DNA of 64,000 nucleotides, from assembly GCA_029204225.1 (NCBI GenBank), contig CM055092.1, positions 85,150,810-85,214,809 of the forward strand, written 5' to 3'. The translations under genes and the position numbers were made by a program. The DNA is from Diphasiastrum complanatum (lineage: Eukaryota > Streptophyta > Lycopodiopsida > Lycopodiales > Lycopodiaceae). Below, piece by piece: positions 9,387 to 21,433 of this stretch. The notes under the pieces were generated by a model. The model had not been told where the DNA came from and did no database searches. It was given only the letters and a program-made list of their open reading frames with translations. Numbering within the stretch: position 1 is the stretch's first letter; every line of letters starts with the position of its first letter.

Positions 9387-12300
9387 GAGAGAGAGAGAAC
9401 CCGGTGAAGATTAGCCAAGGCGTTTTTGTCCTATCCACAGAAACCAGGTCGTTCACAATCCACTTGTACTGTTGGCGAGAATATGAGATCAATTATCAAT
9501 TATAAACCAGCAGAGTGTACAATAATGTACATTGAGCTTCAAGCATAATAAAATCCTCATCTTGTGAATTTGTCTGAAGAAAATAACATCTTTGCATTTA
9601 TTTGAAACTTGAGAAACATTTCTTTTGGAGAATCACGATCACCAACTGTGGATGTACTACTGCGGGGCTAGATTAGATATTGTATTCTGGCTGGATTCAT
9701 AATTCCTATCCTTACTTACTGTTGTTTTGCCAAGGATTTGAAAAGAGTGATCCTGCTAATGTAAGTTCATTGAGCTTGAAAAGAGTGACAGAGAGATGCT
9801 TACTACTAACAAAGTTTGAATTTTTTATCAAAACAGTAGTCTAACTGAATCTCTAGAGTCTATATCGAATAAATTCGCAGATACGCACCTGCTCACTGTC
9901 TGACCTCCAGTCATGCTCGGTTGAAATGACGGTGATGTGCACTGGACCTGACTCAATGGAGTACCAAGGCTTATCTTTGCCTTGTACTGGCATCTGAAAG
10001 TATGTCTCATAAGGCACTCCACATTCGCCACCTGAATCTGGTGTAGAATAGTAAGAACCAGATCCTGGAAAGTCTCTATTACATACGAGCAAAGAAGCTA
10101 TCAGTAAGATCCTTCCAGGCCAACAAGAATTAAGCTTTACCTACTAACATCATACACAATGAGTTTTACAGGCTAAGATGGCAACTGTAATTATTGCTAT
10201 TGGAGCACTTGTTATTAGCACAAAAAAGTTGAGCATCAATGGATGAAGCTAAAACTACTGGTATTACATACCTCTCATGGTTGCCAATAGCAGTCATATA
10301 TGGTAGCTTGGATGCAACTGGCTCAATCATCTCCAGGAAGAAGTCCCATTCTGCAAGAAAGCCTGTGGCGTAGCTGATGTCTCCGATATGAAAAACCATA
10401 TCCACTTCATTTACTTTATCTGTCACTGATTTTATAACACCCAACGATCCTGGCTGCATCATTGACGTAATCTTTAGCAATGTGCTTTGAATTTTCTTAT
10501 ATCATGTGTCAATGTGAAGTCATTCATTTCAAGGTTATGCTTTCTTGTGGACCGTGCAGGTTGTACAGCGTACTAATGCTACTTTACCAAACGTGATATA
10601 AACTACATAGGCTGCATGAGCAAAGACAAAAAATCTCCTTTCTTGCATTCCCAGATCAGAGAACATTATTAGCATATTAGGAGATAAACGGGCAACCCCA
10701 AACCTTCAGCCAGCCACCCCGCCAAATGTCTCGGTAACTCACAAAATATGGGGACACCTGCATACGGGTGACTAGGTGGTACAAGCTGGTGGGAATTTAT
10801 CGTTGGCTTCTAGAGGATGATGGTCAAGGCACTTCCGGCCGCCACCTAGCGCATCCGCCAGCTGTGTGAAACCTCTGAGAAGTATTGCTAGCCACGGGAT
10901 ATTATGAAACACTGCTCAAATTCTCATCAGGTTTAGTTCGTTATGCTGCATTTACTTATGGGACACAGAGTCCTTTTGCCACCTTCATGATTTAGTCTCT
11001 CGTTTATCCTACGGTCCAGCTGCCTAGAAAATTTTAAGATTGGAATGAAGGGCCTTAATATAATCCGTCTAACAATTTCGTGCTTTTATGCGCGATCGGA
11101 TCTTCATTATTGTTAGTATTTCTTTAATTTAAAGCCTGCAATACCAGATTTTTTGGTTTACTGAGAAAATGACGTTGTGGAGGTACTCAGATGTTGTAAC
11201 TTAGAAAAAAAAGCACCATCTCTGAATTAAAAGCAGGATACTAGATAGCTTAAAAGAGCATGATATGTTCTATTCAATTAGCTACCTGAATATAATGTTC
11301 AATACTATGATCACGTTCTGCTTTGCCCATGTCACCATACACAATAAATGTCAAGCTGTCAGATCCAGCTGCAGGTGGGGCTTTGAAACTCTTCTGTGTA
11401 CTCCATCCCACAGAGTCACTGCAAAGAGAATGAAATGCTAGATTCTAGAGACTCAAGACGGAATATATTGCATCAGAGAAAATAACATAACTACAACGGA
11501 CATCTGGAATAACTGTAATGGATTAGGCGTCCTGTTTTACCTCCCATATCTATAAGAGTAAGTACTTCTTGGCGAGAGCCCAGCCATTACCGCCGAGTGA
11601 ATGTACCCAGGATTGTGCCATCCAAAGTCAGATGCAGGGCTGGGTATTGAATCTGCAAACCAAGTACAAATGTGTCGTAATTCTTGATCATAGGAACAAT
11701 ATGGGATTCACTATTGAAATAGCATCACAGGAACAGTATATATGTCGAAACCATTGACACTGAGCACAGCAAGACAAGTTGATTCCGGAAAAGTGAATAC
11801 CACACATATCGCTTTGCTCAAATGTTGTGACTGTGGACATTGTGGATTTCCCTCCTGCATACTGGAGTATTTGGGGCTTATTATCTCCACTGCTCCATGT
11901 TAACCTCATCTGCAAGAATTTCTCATATGTAAGCGTATTTACTAAGCAGCATATCATCAGAGCTATACTTGCACTATTTATAGGACTATTTTTAAGGTGG
12001 GTTGTTATATTCCATTTGATCAAGTGAGATCAGATGAAACAAATTCTCCTTGGTTCTTCCCTTTAGCAAACAGCAATGATGTAGATCGAACTACGCAATA
12101 TGCAAGAGAGCATCATGCATGAAACAATTAGATGCTGCTGCTGCTGAAGTTGGATAGCCAGACTAAACTTACTGATGCTCCTGTGGAGTCTGTGCTGGAC
12201 AAATGACCATACAAGGGAGCCTGGGACCTGGCGAACTGAAGTGGATCTGACACCTTAAGGACACAGGGTAAAGTAAAGCCACCTTGAAAGAAGACAAACG

Positions 12301-14595
12301 TAATGTCTGTCCTAATGTTGACCAAGCGAAATGTCAGTGATCCGCTGCATGTTTTTCCTATGCAAATGCTGCCAACTTTGTTCTGGCACTCAGATTTTGC
12401 ACAAGGCAGATATGCAGGATCCGTCTTCAAGAATTGTGACTGCAAAGGTAACCAACATCACAGAAACCATCAACAAAACAATTCACGTAAGCGCTTAGAT
12501 CGACATCCATAGATGAAAATTCGCTGTACCACTTTGAGAAAGGAGTGATGCTGCCATAATAAAAAGTGTGGTGCAGCTGACCCATCTTATAGTATTTCAT
12601 AATCCTATCTGATGCGTGAAAGTTTCTTCCCATGTTGGATTGCTATGTTGTTCGCTATCCTTAGCTTTGTAGTATTATTGAAAGCTCATATACTCAACTA
12701 ATTTTGAGTTTTAGAATCATGGAAATTCCTGGCAAAATTGGAAAACTGCAGAGTACGAAGGGAATTGTATATTTCATATATACGTACCTTCACAGGGTAG
12801 TCGCATAGCAACGGGAGAGAGCTTATATCACCGGTCTCAGCATATAGTGCTTCCACAGCTGGGCAGTTGGAATAACTGTATGCATTCCAAACAAACTATA
12901 AGCTCAAATGATGGCATTAGTATTACTATGCAAATCAAAAGAGTTCACGTGCTTTTATGGTATTTAATTAAACGTCTTCTGTTTCAGCATGAACAAAGTC
13001 AGCCAGATCGAGTCAGCAGATTTTAGGTAGTCCTACAGCTTGAGCTACTTAATATTAGATAAAGCATATCTCCCTAAAAGTGAAATCTCAAAAGTGTTCG
13101 TTTTCTATGGATCAGATCATCACAATCACAATGAGATACGTAGCACACAGACATTAATCACTCATATAAAAGCATTTTAGCGATTCCCACAGTAGATCAG
13201 CAGAAGCAAATAGATTGTCATTCTCCTTGGATTTCTTCTGAACTACATCACTAACAAGCTTGTTGCAGTCACGAATTAAGTGTCCAGGCTTCTTCCAATA
13301 GAAGCACAAACATTCTTGTGGCTTCCATTTCTTTCTTTGAGCAGTAGCAAGAAAAGCAGATGGACCTCCTGGAGATTCATCAATTCCGTTGGCTTTTCTG
13401 CGGCTTTCTTCTTGTATGAGTACTGCAGCAGTAGCATCAGCCATAGTTACTTTACTTTGATTTGCAATAGAAGCAACTGTCTGATCATAGGATTCAAGCA
13501 TGCTTGCTAGCAGAACAAACACACTCTTTTCCTCATTAACTGCAGCACCAGCTCCTGCAAGTTGATCCACCACTGCTCTTACATTGTTGACATGAGCAGC
13601 CACACTTTCTCCCTGTAGAAGCTTTTCTTCAGAAAGAGTCTGGATACAGCATTTCTTTGACCAAATGTTGTAACCAATCTCTCCCAAGCATCAGTGGAAG
13701 ACCCTCCAGAACTAACATGATTGATTTGGAAATCTGCAACACTGCAACACTGAGAACAATAATAGACAAAGCTTTTGCATCCTTCTGCTCCCACGTGCAT
13801 TGCAATTCAGCATCTTGAACAGGTTTTGGCTCACTGCCATCAACTACTTTCCATACATCTCTCTCAATCAAGGCCATTCTGACCTTGATTTGCCAGGTAT
13901 GAAAGTTTTGCTCATTGAACTTCTCAATGGTGAACCTTTCTGTAGATAGTGACATCTTTGACAGCACTCAGTCTCGAAGCAGCAACAGGAGATAACTTTT
14001 TATAGCACTTGAAAATGCTATGGCTGTTAGCAGCGGATCAACCTCCCAAATGGAGCCTCAAGGCAATGCAGTTGTCTCCCCAGCTATTTTTCACAGCAGC
14101 ACAGGAGCCTCAGGATTAGACATCAATAAGCAACAGAAAACAACAAATTTTTCATAGTACGCTTAAAGGAAGCATCACAGCAGGTAGGCGCTGAAGGATT
14201 CCAAGAGTAGCATTAAGATTGTAGCATTAAGATTCTGGCATTAACAGGCAAACAAAGGACCAAGCTAAAGGCTCAGCGGGCTGAATGATCCAACGACTAT
14301 AAATTCAGCCAGGGAGGCGTCGCGCATGGGTGCTCTGATCGCACATGGGCAGGGTGACTCGCTGGCTGGATGGCTCTTCGCTTCAGCCGGACAGGCTTCA
14401 TATCGCTACATTTTCTTTTGTGCAAACCGCTAAATCATGTGCAGTTCAGCCAATGGATCGCGATGGTCAAATCAATCCAGATGACGAAGTTAGAAGCAAT
14501 TCACAATTCACACTGATCACGTGGGAGGCTCTGATACCAAGTTCGTTTTCTATGGAGCAGTAGCATGAAAGCAGGCACAGTACAACGAGAGAGAG

Positions 14596-14656
<61 letters not shown>

Positions 14657-15692
14657 TACAATGCATTTCCTTATCTCATTGTAATTGTGATCTGATCGGA
14701 ACAAATATACAATCAAGTGGGAGTGTTAAGATAAAGGTGCCCCAACCGCATAGCACGGGTGCACGTGGCCAATGGACCAGGTTTTCTTAAAAAAGGCTCT
14801 CCTTCTCTAATTTGAGCTTTATTTAAACATGATTGACCATTTTCTTGTAGAATTTCACGTCAAATCTATAATTACTTGGGCCTAACAATATGGCGCTACT
14901 GGCAGTCCTCTAATCATGAATATGGAAATTTGTCACAGCTGACAAGATCCACTGTATCCTATTATTCTTGACATCTACCTTTATTTTATAATCATTAGGT
15001 GACAGGAATGTCCGCTGCTCACAATGAATCATTTCGTGACTTCACAGCACAAAGCTCACAAACTGGAGCCTACTGATTGCAGTATAAGATGATATTGGTT
15101 CTTAAACTTCGATGAGCATAAATATTTCATTTGCGCTATTAATATTCCGGGCAAGGCCGAAGGTGTCAGTGTTCTATTGATTCATTCATCAGACTAGCTA
15201 TAGCCTGAATGGTTGTGATCTTTCTGCTTAAACAGAAAAGAATCACTCTTTTTTTTACCCATTGCTCAACTAGAAGGCAATGTTACGGCGGAGTATGTTA
15301 AAGATCGACTGTTTTTAGATTTAGAAAACTTACTTGTGAGATGCTGCTGAAAAGACGCCAATCCAGTCATCATCTTCGGGAACAAATACTCCGCTCACAG
15401 TCACAGTCACCTCTTGGACGTCCGCAAGAGGTCCTGTAGTATTTACTGACAATTTCAAGTAAGGATTTGGATCGTGGCAGCCTAACATACTCCTTCTGTT
15501 TATGGAGCTAAACCCAGTTGCCTTGCTTCCGAAAGCTTTCACAAAATCATCCTCTTTCTTCTGGATCAAAGCTCTTGCCAAAGAACCACCCCTGGCGGCT
15601 TCCACAACTCCACTTACGCTAGTCAGAACGATCAATATCGCAGCTACATTAATTATCACAGGCGCCAATCTTCTAGATCTGCATATTGCCAT
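8319..15692 (-). CDS. Purple acid phosphatase, large plant type, 13 exons
   Basis: A secreted binuclear-metal phosphatase that hydrolyses phosphate esters, probably in the apoplast or vacuole. Exons in gene order: 15692-15334, 12875-12788, 12439-12173, 11909-11801, 11652-11541, 11418-11286, 10453-10272, 10075-9889, 9468-9401, 9260-9155, 9011-8823, 8679-8599, 8375-8319. All introns are GT-AG and every phase joins, giving 645 residues and TAA. Residues 1-30 are a likely signal peptide (hydrophobic 12-27). An Fn3-like N-terminal domain leads to the metallophosphatase domain with all five ligand motifs: GDMG (340-343), GDISY (380-384), GNHE (413-416), GHR (502-504, split across intron 9) and GHVH (544-547). 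Length and the N-terminal extension fit the AtPAP1/24/27-type group. Intron 1 (2.46 kb) holds copia D; intron 9 is mostly microsatellite. The last two exons are the least certain: reading through the exon 12 donor reaches TAG at 8548, but splicing restores the conserved DSF(V/T)I tail. Confidence 0.93.
9303..9399. repeat. Compound microsatellite (TG)n(CG)n(GA)n filling phosphatase intron 9
   Basis: On the plus strand there are about six TG units, eight CG units and 33 GA units with one interruption. Intron 9 spans 9261-9400, so roughly two thirds of it is repeat. Read on the gene strand, the CT tract begins immediately after the splice donor, which reads GTTCTCTC. The alternating TG/CG part is of a kind able to form Z-DNA. 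Confidence 0.95.
13154..13955 (-). pseudogene. Copia D gag
   Basis: The start is ATG at 13955-13953. The first part (MSLSTERFTIEKFN, then FHTWQIKVRMALIERD) is the N-terminus of a copia gag of UBN2 type. A frameshift near 13680 separates it from the second part, which contains SVAAHVNNVRAVVDQLAGAG and a zinc knuckle CFYWKKPGHLIRDC, where the second Cys of CX2C is replaced by Trp. A non-functional Gag is therefore expected. Confidence 0.8.
14527..14539 (-). other. Primer-binding site, initiator tRNA-Met (copia D)
   Basis: The minus strand reads TGGTATCAGAGCC directly next to the LTR-like sequence, the standard plant copia primer site. Confidence 0.85.
14587..14652. repeat. (GA)n microsatellite inside copia D LTR
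   Basis: About 33 GA units with one GC interruption, within the LTR-like part of copia D in phosphatase intron 1. Confidence 0.95.
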
Positions 15693-16508
15693 TTCTATTC
15701 ACAATGTATAATTTCGCCCAGTAATCAAACCTTTTGCTTCCAAGTTTACTGTAGGTAGAATTAATCTCAGCTCTTGCAGCATCAGTTGCCACTAATTGGC
15801 TGTCGTGCAGCTACTGCCTGCTCCATTTGATGCAGCTGATAAGTCCTAATACTCACAGCGTATAGCAGCTAAAGAGCTTTATCTTGCTTCCAGCTCGATC
15901 CTTCCTTTCGCATTTGTCACTACTTATAGTCTCATGCTACTACGATCACACACACTCAAGAACAAGAGCAATCAATTGCAAGTAGTCCAAATACGGCATT
16001 ATCGAGGCGATCATTACAAAGGCTCTTGCGGCAAGTGACTGAAGGACTCTCACAAGGGGAGCCACTAACTATGTTGTGGACAAGCTAGGTGCTAGGGCAT
16101 TGTTTTTTTCTTGTCCAATGGCACAAGACCTAATACTATTAACTAGAAAGATTCACAATATTTATTGTGAAGGGAAATAAAGGCCATAGCAGGTACTCAG
16201 AAACTATGTTCAATCTGAGTCGTCCATCTCCAACTGCTAAGACCTATATCATTCATCCGAGCACACTTTGCCGCTCCTGCATCGTCATGTATGATACTTA
16301 GTACACACAAGATCTAGATCTAGATCAGGAAGCCAAGCATAGATGCTCTATACATGATGTAGATTGGGATTCTTGCGTCAGAGATCATTGCCACAAGTAA
16401 CGTTTCTATCATAAATCACTATGACGGGACAAGCCATGGCAAAATTTGCTTAGCCTAGATTAGTACACTATGTATTTATTGCGACCAATGCGAGGGAGAG
16501 TGTATTCC
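15693..16508. other. Upstream region of the phosphatase gene
   Basis: This presumably contains the 5' UTR and promoter for the minus-strand phosphatase. I could not find a convincing TATA box close to the start codon, and I see no other gene here. Confidence 0.4.
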
Positions 16509-16648
16509 ACACCACCAATGCACAGCAGTGGTGGTGGCCCACAGATCCAAGGGTGGGCAATGATAGCAATGTTTTTAAAAAATAGTGCTATCATTGCCCA
16601 TCTCCATTAGATGGGCACTCCACCACCACTGACATGACATTGGTGGTG
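16509..16648. mobile_element. Palindromic MITE-like element
   Basis: The outer arms are imperfect inverted repeats of about 33-38 bp, starting CACCACCAATG and ending CATTGGTGGTG. The inner part also pairs (GGGCAATGATAGCA against TGCTATCATTGCCC), so nearly the whole 140 bp folds back. No coding capacity and no clear target-site duplication were seen. Confidence 0.7.
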
Positions 16649-16862
16649 CAAAATGCGCCTCCCCAGTGTGACTCAAATACAAGAGGGAGTTTGTTCCAAC
16701 CTCCATAAATATTTGAATATTCTCATTATTGATCTCAAATTGTCTTTTGTTTTATTTATATGCTTTTTGGGGGGGATAATCCTAATGATTTGTTGTTTGA
16801 GAGGACCTACCTAAAACAAAGAGCCACCAAAGAGTCATTTTGATATTATCTCCCAAAAAGAC

Positions 16863-16865
<3 letters not shown>

Positions 16866-16943
<78 letters not shown>
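16866..16943. repeat. (GA)n microsatellite
   Basis: An uninterrupted run of about 38 GA units. Confidence 0.97.
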
Positions 16944-16945
<2 letters not shown>

Positions 16946-17942
16946 CATGTTATAGAAAGTTGTTTTCATAGAGAGATGGTCATTAGAACCATATATAATT
17001 TTTGAAGCATAGCCATTTTTTTGGACCGAAGCAAAAATAAAAAGTAAAATAGATTAACAAAATCTAGGAAAAGACAATTAATATGTGAGATAGCTTCCAT
17101 CATCCCAGCCATTACCACATCATTAATCTAGTCCTTGAATAGCTTGTGGGTGGGTCTTGGATTGTGTATGGTAATGGTCCCACACCTCCAATGTTGACCT
17201 TGACTTGATGACTCCCTAGGACAAACTAGATAACGACAATACAATACAACTCAAGCATAGGACAATCTTACCCAAACAAATAGAAATATAGACACAATTG
17301 ATAAAACTCACTCCAAAACTATGGGAATTACAATACATACTATTATTAAGCTCTCATATACTATAACCACAACCACTCATGAGAGTAAGCTTAACTACGA
17401 CTAGCACAAGGACTAGAGCTAGCCAACGAGGATATATGATACACTAGCACAAGATAGAATGTGTGATCTTGCTTGGAGCATCTTGAGGTACTTTTCCTCA
17501 CAGTGGCAACAAAGCAAAGGCTTATGAAGATTACGGGATTTGGAGTTGGTGAACTCTTCATCAATTTTTTGGTAAAGGGCAATCATTTTTCTCTTCTTGG
17601 TGGTGAACAATCCTCCAAGTAGATGTTAATTTCTCAAGGTTTTCACTTGCTTCTTGCTAAGATCCATTAGTATAGGCTTTCTCCATAGCTATAATGATTG
17701 GAATCGAATCTATGTGGCGTTTATGATGGTCTTTGCTAATATCATGGTTTTTTGCTTGAATTGCTCATAAGTCATTGTGATTGAGTGTTTCCAGCACATG
17801 TACTTGCTATTAGGGAATCATTAAGTACAGATTTAATGATTGCATGTTGAAAATATGTTTTGGTTAAAAATAGCTTGAAACAAATAATAAGAACTATTGT
17901 CTAGCAAAATCAGTTTTGTGAAAGGTTGGTTTAGGTCATTTT
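16944..17942. other. No gene recognised
   Basis: Short minus-strand ORFs (for example 17419-17610) show no family resemblance or splice support. Confidence 0.4.
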
Positions 17943-18240
17943 TGTCGTAAAACGTGGGGATGAGTGGCAGCGGAATCTCGAAGCTTTGAGTGTAGGCGTG
18001 TAGGATCGGAAACGCAACAGTTAGTAGCAGCAATATTCAAGATAAATGATTTAGAGAAATTGCGCAAATGAACAATACAATAGTGAGATAGGAAAAATTG
18101 CACTCTGATTAATATCAACAGTGAGTACAATGCTTGAAGTGATAACTTCAACTTGATTGTTGAGCATGATTACGCTGGCTATAGATAACTCTGACTGTAA
18201 TGAAAAACCTTGATAAAAACTTATAAGAACGTCTACAACG
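17943..18240 (-). repeat. Partial LTR of copia B family
   Basis: Starting TGTCGTAAAACGTGGGG, this stretch matches the LTR at 31408 onward for about 290 bp, to the phrase AACCTTGATAAAAACTTAT, and then diverges. No primer site flanks it, so it is a truncated or solo LTR. Confidence 0.7.
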
Positions 18241-18599
18241 GGCTTCTGGCTGATCTCCAGCAAAGGGTAACCAATCCTGTCATAATTTCAAAGTTTGGAT
18301 GTTAAGTTTAATAACTTGAAGTCATCAAAAACTTGGCTATCTTCAAGGACTTCCGCAAACTTGCATTTAGAACAAGTCTGCAGAAATACATTACTTTCGA
18401 GACAGTCTGCAGAAATGAACTATGTTCAAGATAACTTCGCGAAATGTTTGCGAAAGTTTCGCGACAGTCCAAAAGTTCAACTATTTTAAAACACCCTTGA
18501 CTTTTTCGTGACAGTTCAAAAATTCAAATAATTTTCAACACCTTCAACTTTGTTCGCAAAAAGTTCGTGAAGCAAGAAAATTTCGAAGGTCATCCATTT

Positions 18600-19546
18600 T
18601 TATGTTGAGCTGTTTTAAAGACACCTTCGTCTTTTCAAGGGCACCTTCGCCTTTCTAAGGGCACCTTCATCTTTTTTGCAAAATTCCGAAGAGAGAGAAA
18701 AATGTCGAAGGTCATCTACTTTGAACGAGGAATGTTCCCTGCCACTTCCCAAATTTGCGAAGTGAGAGAAAGCCACTTTCCTTATAAAGCGAAGTGAGAG
18801 AATTTGCAACGCCCTCGTCCACATCAACATTCCCTATGGGTTGATAGTATACACTATGTATAGTTGTCACAGAAGCCATGGACTTCCAAGTACAATGGCT
18901 TACCTAATTAGGTGACAATCATTTATTGTAATTAATACACAGATGAAATCTATAAATAGATCATCCAAGCACAAATTGTTGGTTGCTCCGTCGCATTATT
19001 TGAGCCTCCCAATTACACCGTCAATTTTGGTTGTAATTGCTATTTGTATTGTGCTTCAGTGTAATATAGCAGCTGCACATTTTTATTTGTGTACAACGTA
19101 GATGAATGCATGTTGTGATTGGATGCACTTTCATTATTGTTTGATCGCGCTTGTTTACTCACTCTGATAAGAACACGGACTTCTACGACTCCTCAGTTTT
19201 TGATCAGACGATGGTCGTCTTCGATGTCTGAGGAACTCGCGATATCATACTGCTCTTCCACTTATTTCAGAACTACACTTCACATTGAATCTGATTTCAG
19301 TAGTACCACACACAAACTATCTCTAATCTCTTTGATGGATTGTACTCTTGTTTTTAGAGTATGAATTAATTTTTAAGATCCTGTTGGGCAATTAGAACAT
19401 TTAAAGCTATGATTACATTTAGCATAAGCTGTCTATTAAACTATTTTTGCATTTAGCAGCTGATTAGAACAGGAGAGCTGTTCCGCAATATTTTTGCTCT
19501 CTTCTCCGTTCTGGTTCTTCTTATCTCCCTTGCCCCATCAAAGCTA
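18600..19546 (+). repeat. Solo or truncated LTR of copia A family
   Basis: This resembles the reverse complement of the copia A LTR at 46595-47400, sharing GTTGATAGTATAC, CAATGGCTTACCTAATTAGG, TATAAATAGATCATC and the terminal CTCTTCTCCGTTC segment. It ends at CCCATCA without the TGGTATCAAAGC primer site found next to the other copy. A TATAAATA box lies near 18952. Around 18620-18675 three units of about 20 bp containing GGCACCTTC are arranged in tandem. The left end is approximate. Confidence 0.7.
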
Positions 19547-20130
19547 CCATGCATTGAGAGAGAGCTGAAGAAACAAAATGTTTCTATTACCAAAGCTCTG
19601 CTAGCTCTCGACTCCCAACCTCTTGAATACCTCGAACTCGAAGACTCTCAAAAAAATGAAGAACAGTTACTCGAAGACGAAATGTTCACGAAGAACTATA
19701 GATCAGCCGAAAGTCAAACGACGTGAAACGAAAATATTCAGGACACCCAAAGGTCGAATACTTTCGAATACTCACGTTCCAAAGGACCAGGAAGATCAAA
19801 CAAGTACCATGAAGTACAGTTTTTTGATATGATATGATGACGTCAGTAGAAGAACGTTAGGATGTGCCTAATCCGCCGCTCTTGTAATCTGTGATTAGTC
19901 TTAGATTGTTTAATCTATCTAGAAATGTTACTCTGAATATATGCAGTTGTAAGATGCACTAATGATACAGAAGATATAGATAGACAAAATACAGAATAGA
20001 GAAGTCTGCCAGTAAGCGAGACACTTTCGTGGGAGAACACCGATTCTCTCACACCAATGCGTTGTGTGGGTCTGTCAAACAGTGCTTAAACCAATAGGAT
20101 CATTAGATGATGTTGTAGCTATTATGCACA
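19547..20130. other. No gene recognised
   Basis: A short plus-strand ORF (19623-19832) is Lys/Ser-rich with no recognisable domain. Its GAAGA-rich composition resembles the interior 3' end of the neighbouring gypsy element (about 23240-23340), so it may be related debris. Confidence 0.35.
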
Positions 20131-21359
20131 TGTGATGCCACGAAAATGTTAAATATTAAATATCAACATAAATATGGCATGATATACTCGAAAATGAAGA
20201 TATGAGCTGGATAAGTATAAATCATGAAGAGGCCTAAGTCATTTTTCGGGAATATATCTCCTAAGTACTTGCCTTGTAATTAAGGGCAAGACCTTTTAAA
20301 GGAAAAGACATTGTCTTGGACAACCTTTACTAGGTTGTCCATATGAAACGACTAGATACGAAAAGATCAGGATAAACTAGAGTAGCTTTAACTCATAGTT
20401 AAGTATACCTCTTATGGTATAGGTGAACGTATTCTCAGTCTAATCGTTAACTAGACCCTTTCGCGGGAGAGACGCACCTATTGTTTTAGAGGTGTGTTTG
20501 TTCGCCCCGTAGAACATATATTGATCTCACACTGCAGTCTCGATCATCGAGAGAGAAGAGTTTATGCTTATGTAAGAGATTGAAGAAGTGAATAGAGTTC
20601 TGTGAGTTATTCTCTCTTATCTCTATTCTCCGCACTGCTAAGTGTGAGTGATCTGGAGTCTGCTAACAATCTCTAACTCATTTCATGAATTTCTCTCTGA
20701 TCAGACAGATGCTCTAGTGCATTACAGTCGTTTGTTGTGTTTCGTAAAGCATGCTCTAAAGAACTGTCTTTAAACCATCTTATTTGTCTGTCGCGAATAC
20801 TTTCTTTTCAGCACTCGAATAATGACTATCTTTGGTACAGTCTAGCACGATCAGTGAATAAAGCTGTATGTATACATATGAGATGACAGTTCCTGCTTGA
20901 AGAATTAAGTCTTTGATCTGTCTTCCTGATTGGCATTCTAAAACTCTTCGTGTTCTTTAACCATTAATTTGGACTTTAGTTGTTGAGGACTTCTGTCTAG
21001 AAACGAATAGTTTGCGAATGCGATTAATTAATTGTCTACACAGTCACGAATACATCGAACAATTATTGATTCTCTGTTGACACCTTAATCAGTCAGAGTG
21101 TAGTACCGCTGTACTACTCTGATAACATCTCATTTGTAGAACGCGCTTTATCCAATTCGATAGAGGCCAGATTGTTGTTCTGAGTTTATTAACACTACCC
21201 ATCCCAAAAATTAATGTCTGTCGACAACCAGAATAACACTCAAAACCACTTGCCATAATTGTACCAAAAACATAACTTTCTAACGTTGTCTTCTATGGGA
21301 ATGACATTATTTACTATAAAATCTATATTAACCCTATTGGTATAGTACGACATATACCA
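20131..21359 (+). repeat. 5' LTR of the non-autonomous gypsy-type element
   Basis: It begins TGTGATGCCACGAAAA and ends ATATACCA, then ATTTT and the primer site. It matches 23398-24546 closely with scattered differences, so the two LTRs have diverged noticeably since insertion. Confidence 0.85.
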
Positions 21360-21364
21360 ATTTT

Positions 21365-21381
21365 TGGCGCCGTTGCCGGGA
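21365..21381 (+). other. Primer-binding site, tRNA-Asp
   Basis: TGGCGCCGTTGCCGGGA is complementary to the 3' end of plant tRNA-Asp, as in Athila/Tat-type gypsy elements. Confidence 0.9.
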
Positions 21382-21433
21382 TATTTTAGGAAAGTTATAA
21401 GAAATTTGACAAATCCATCTCCATCTCTAGTGT

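Larger units (their letters stand above)
13096..14740 (-). mobile_element. Copia D: truncated copia element in phosphatase intron 1
   Basis: Reading leftward there is an LTR-like segment (about 14740-14540), a perfect tRNA-Met primer site, a leader with one GA tract, a broken gag, then nothing of pol. The left boundary is a short match to the LTR start (GTTCGTTTTCTATGGA at about 13097) followed by a segment resembling the other LTR end in opposite orientation. The element lies wholly within intron 1 and is antisense to nothing: it has the same strand as the gene. Confidence 0.75.

Noticed and set aside
9401-9468. Phosphatase is a pseudogene lacking the GHR histidine
   Set aside because: The continuous ORF does lose it, but the next exon supplies G-H-R exactly in phase.
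9214-9505. ORFs on both strands through the (GA)n tract
   Set aside because: They encode only Arg-Glu or Ser-Leu repeats. On the minus strand the real coding part ends at the donor at 9401, and splicing to 9260 restores the conserved motif.
21365-21381. tRNA gene fragment
   Set aside because: The match is only to the complement of the tRNA 3' end and sits just after an LTR, so it is a primer-binding site.
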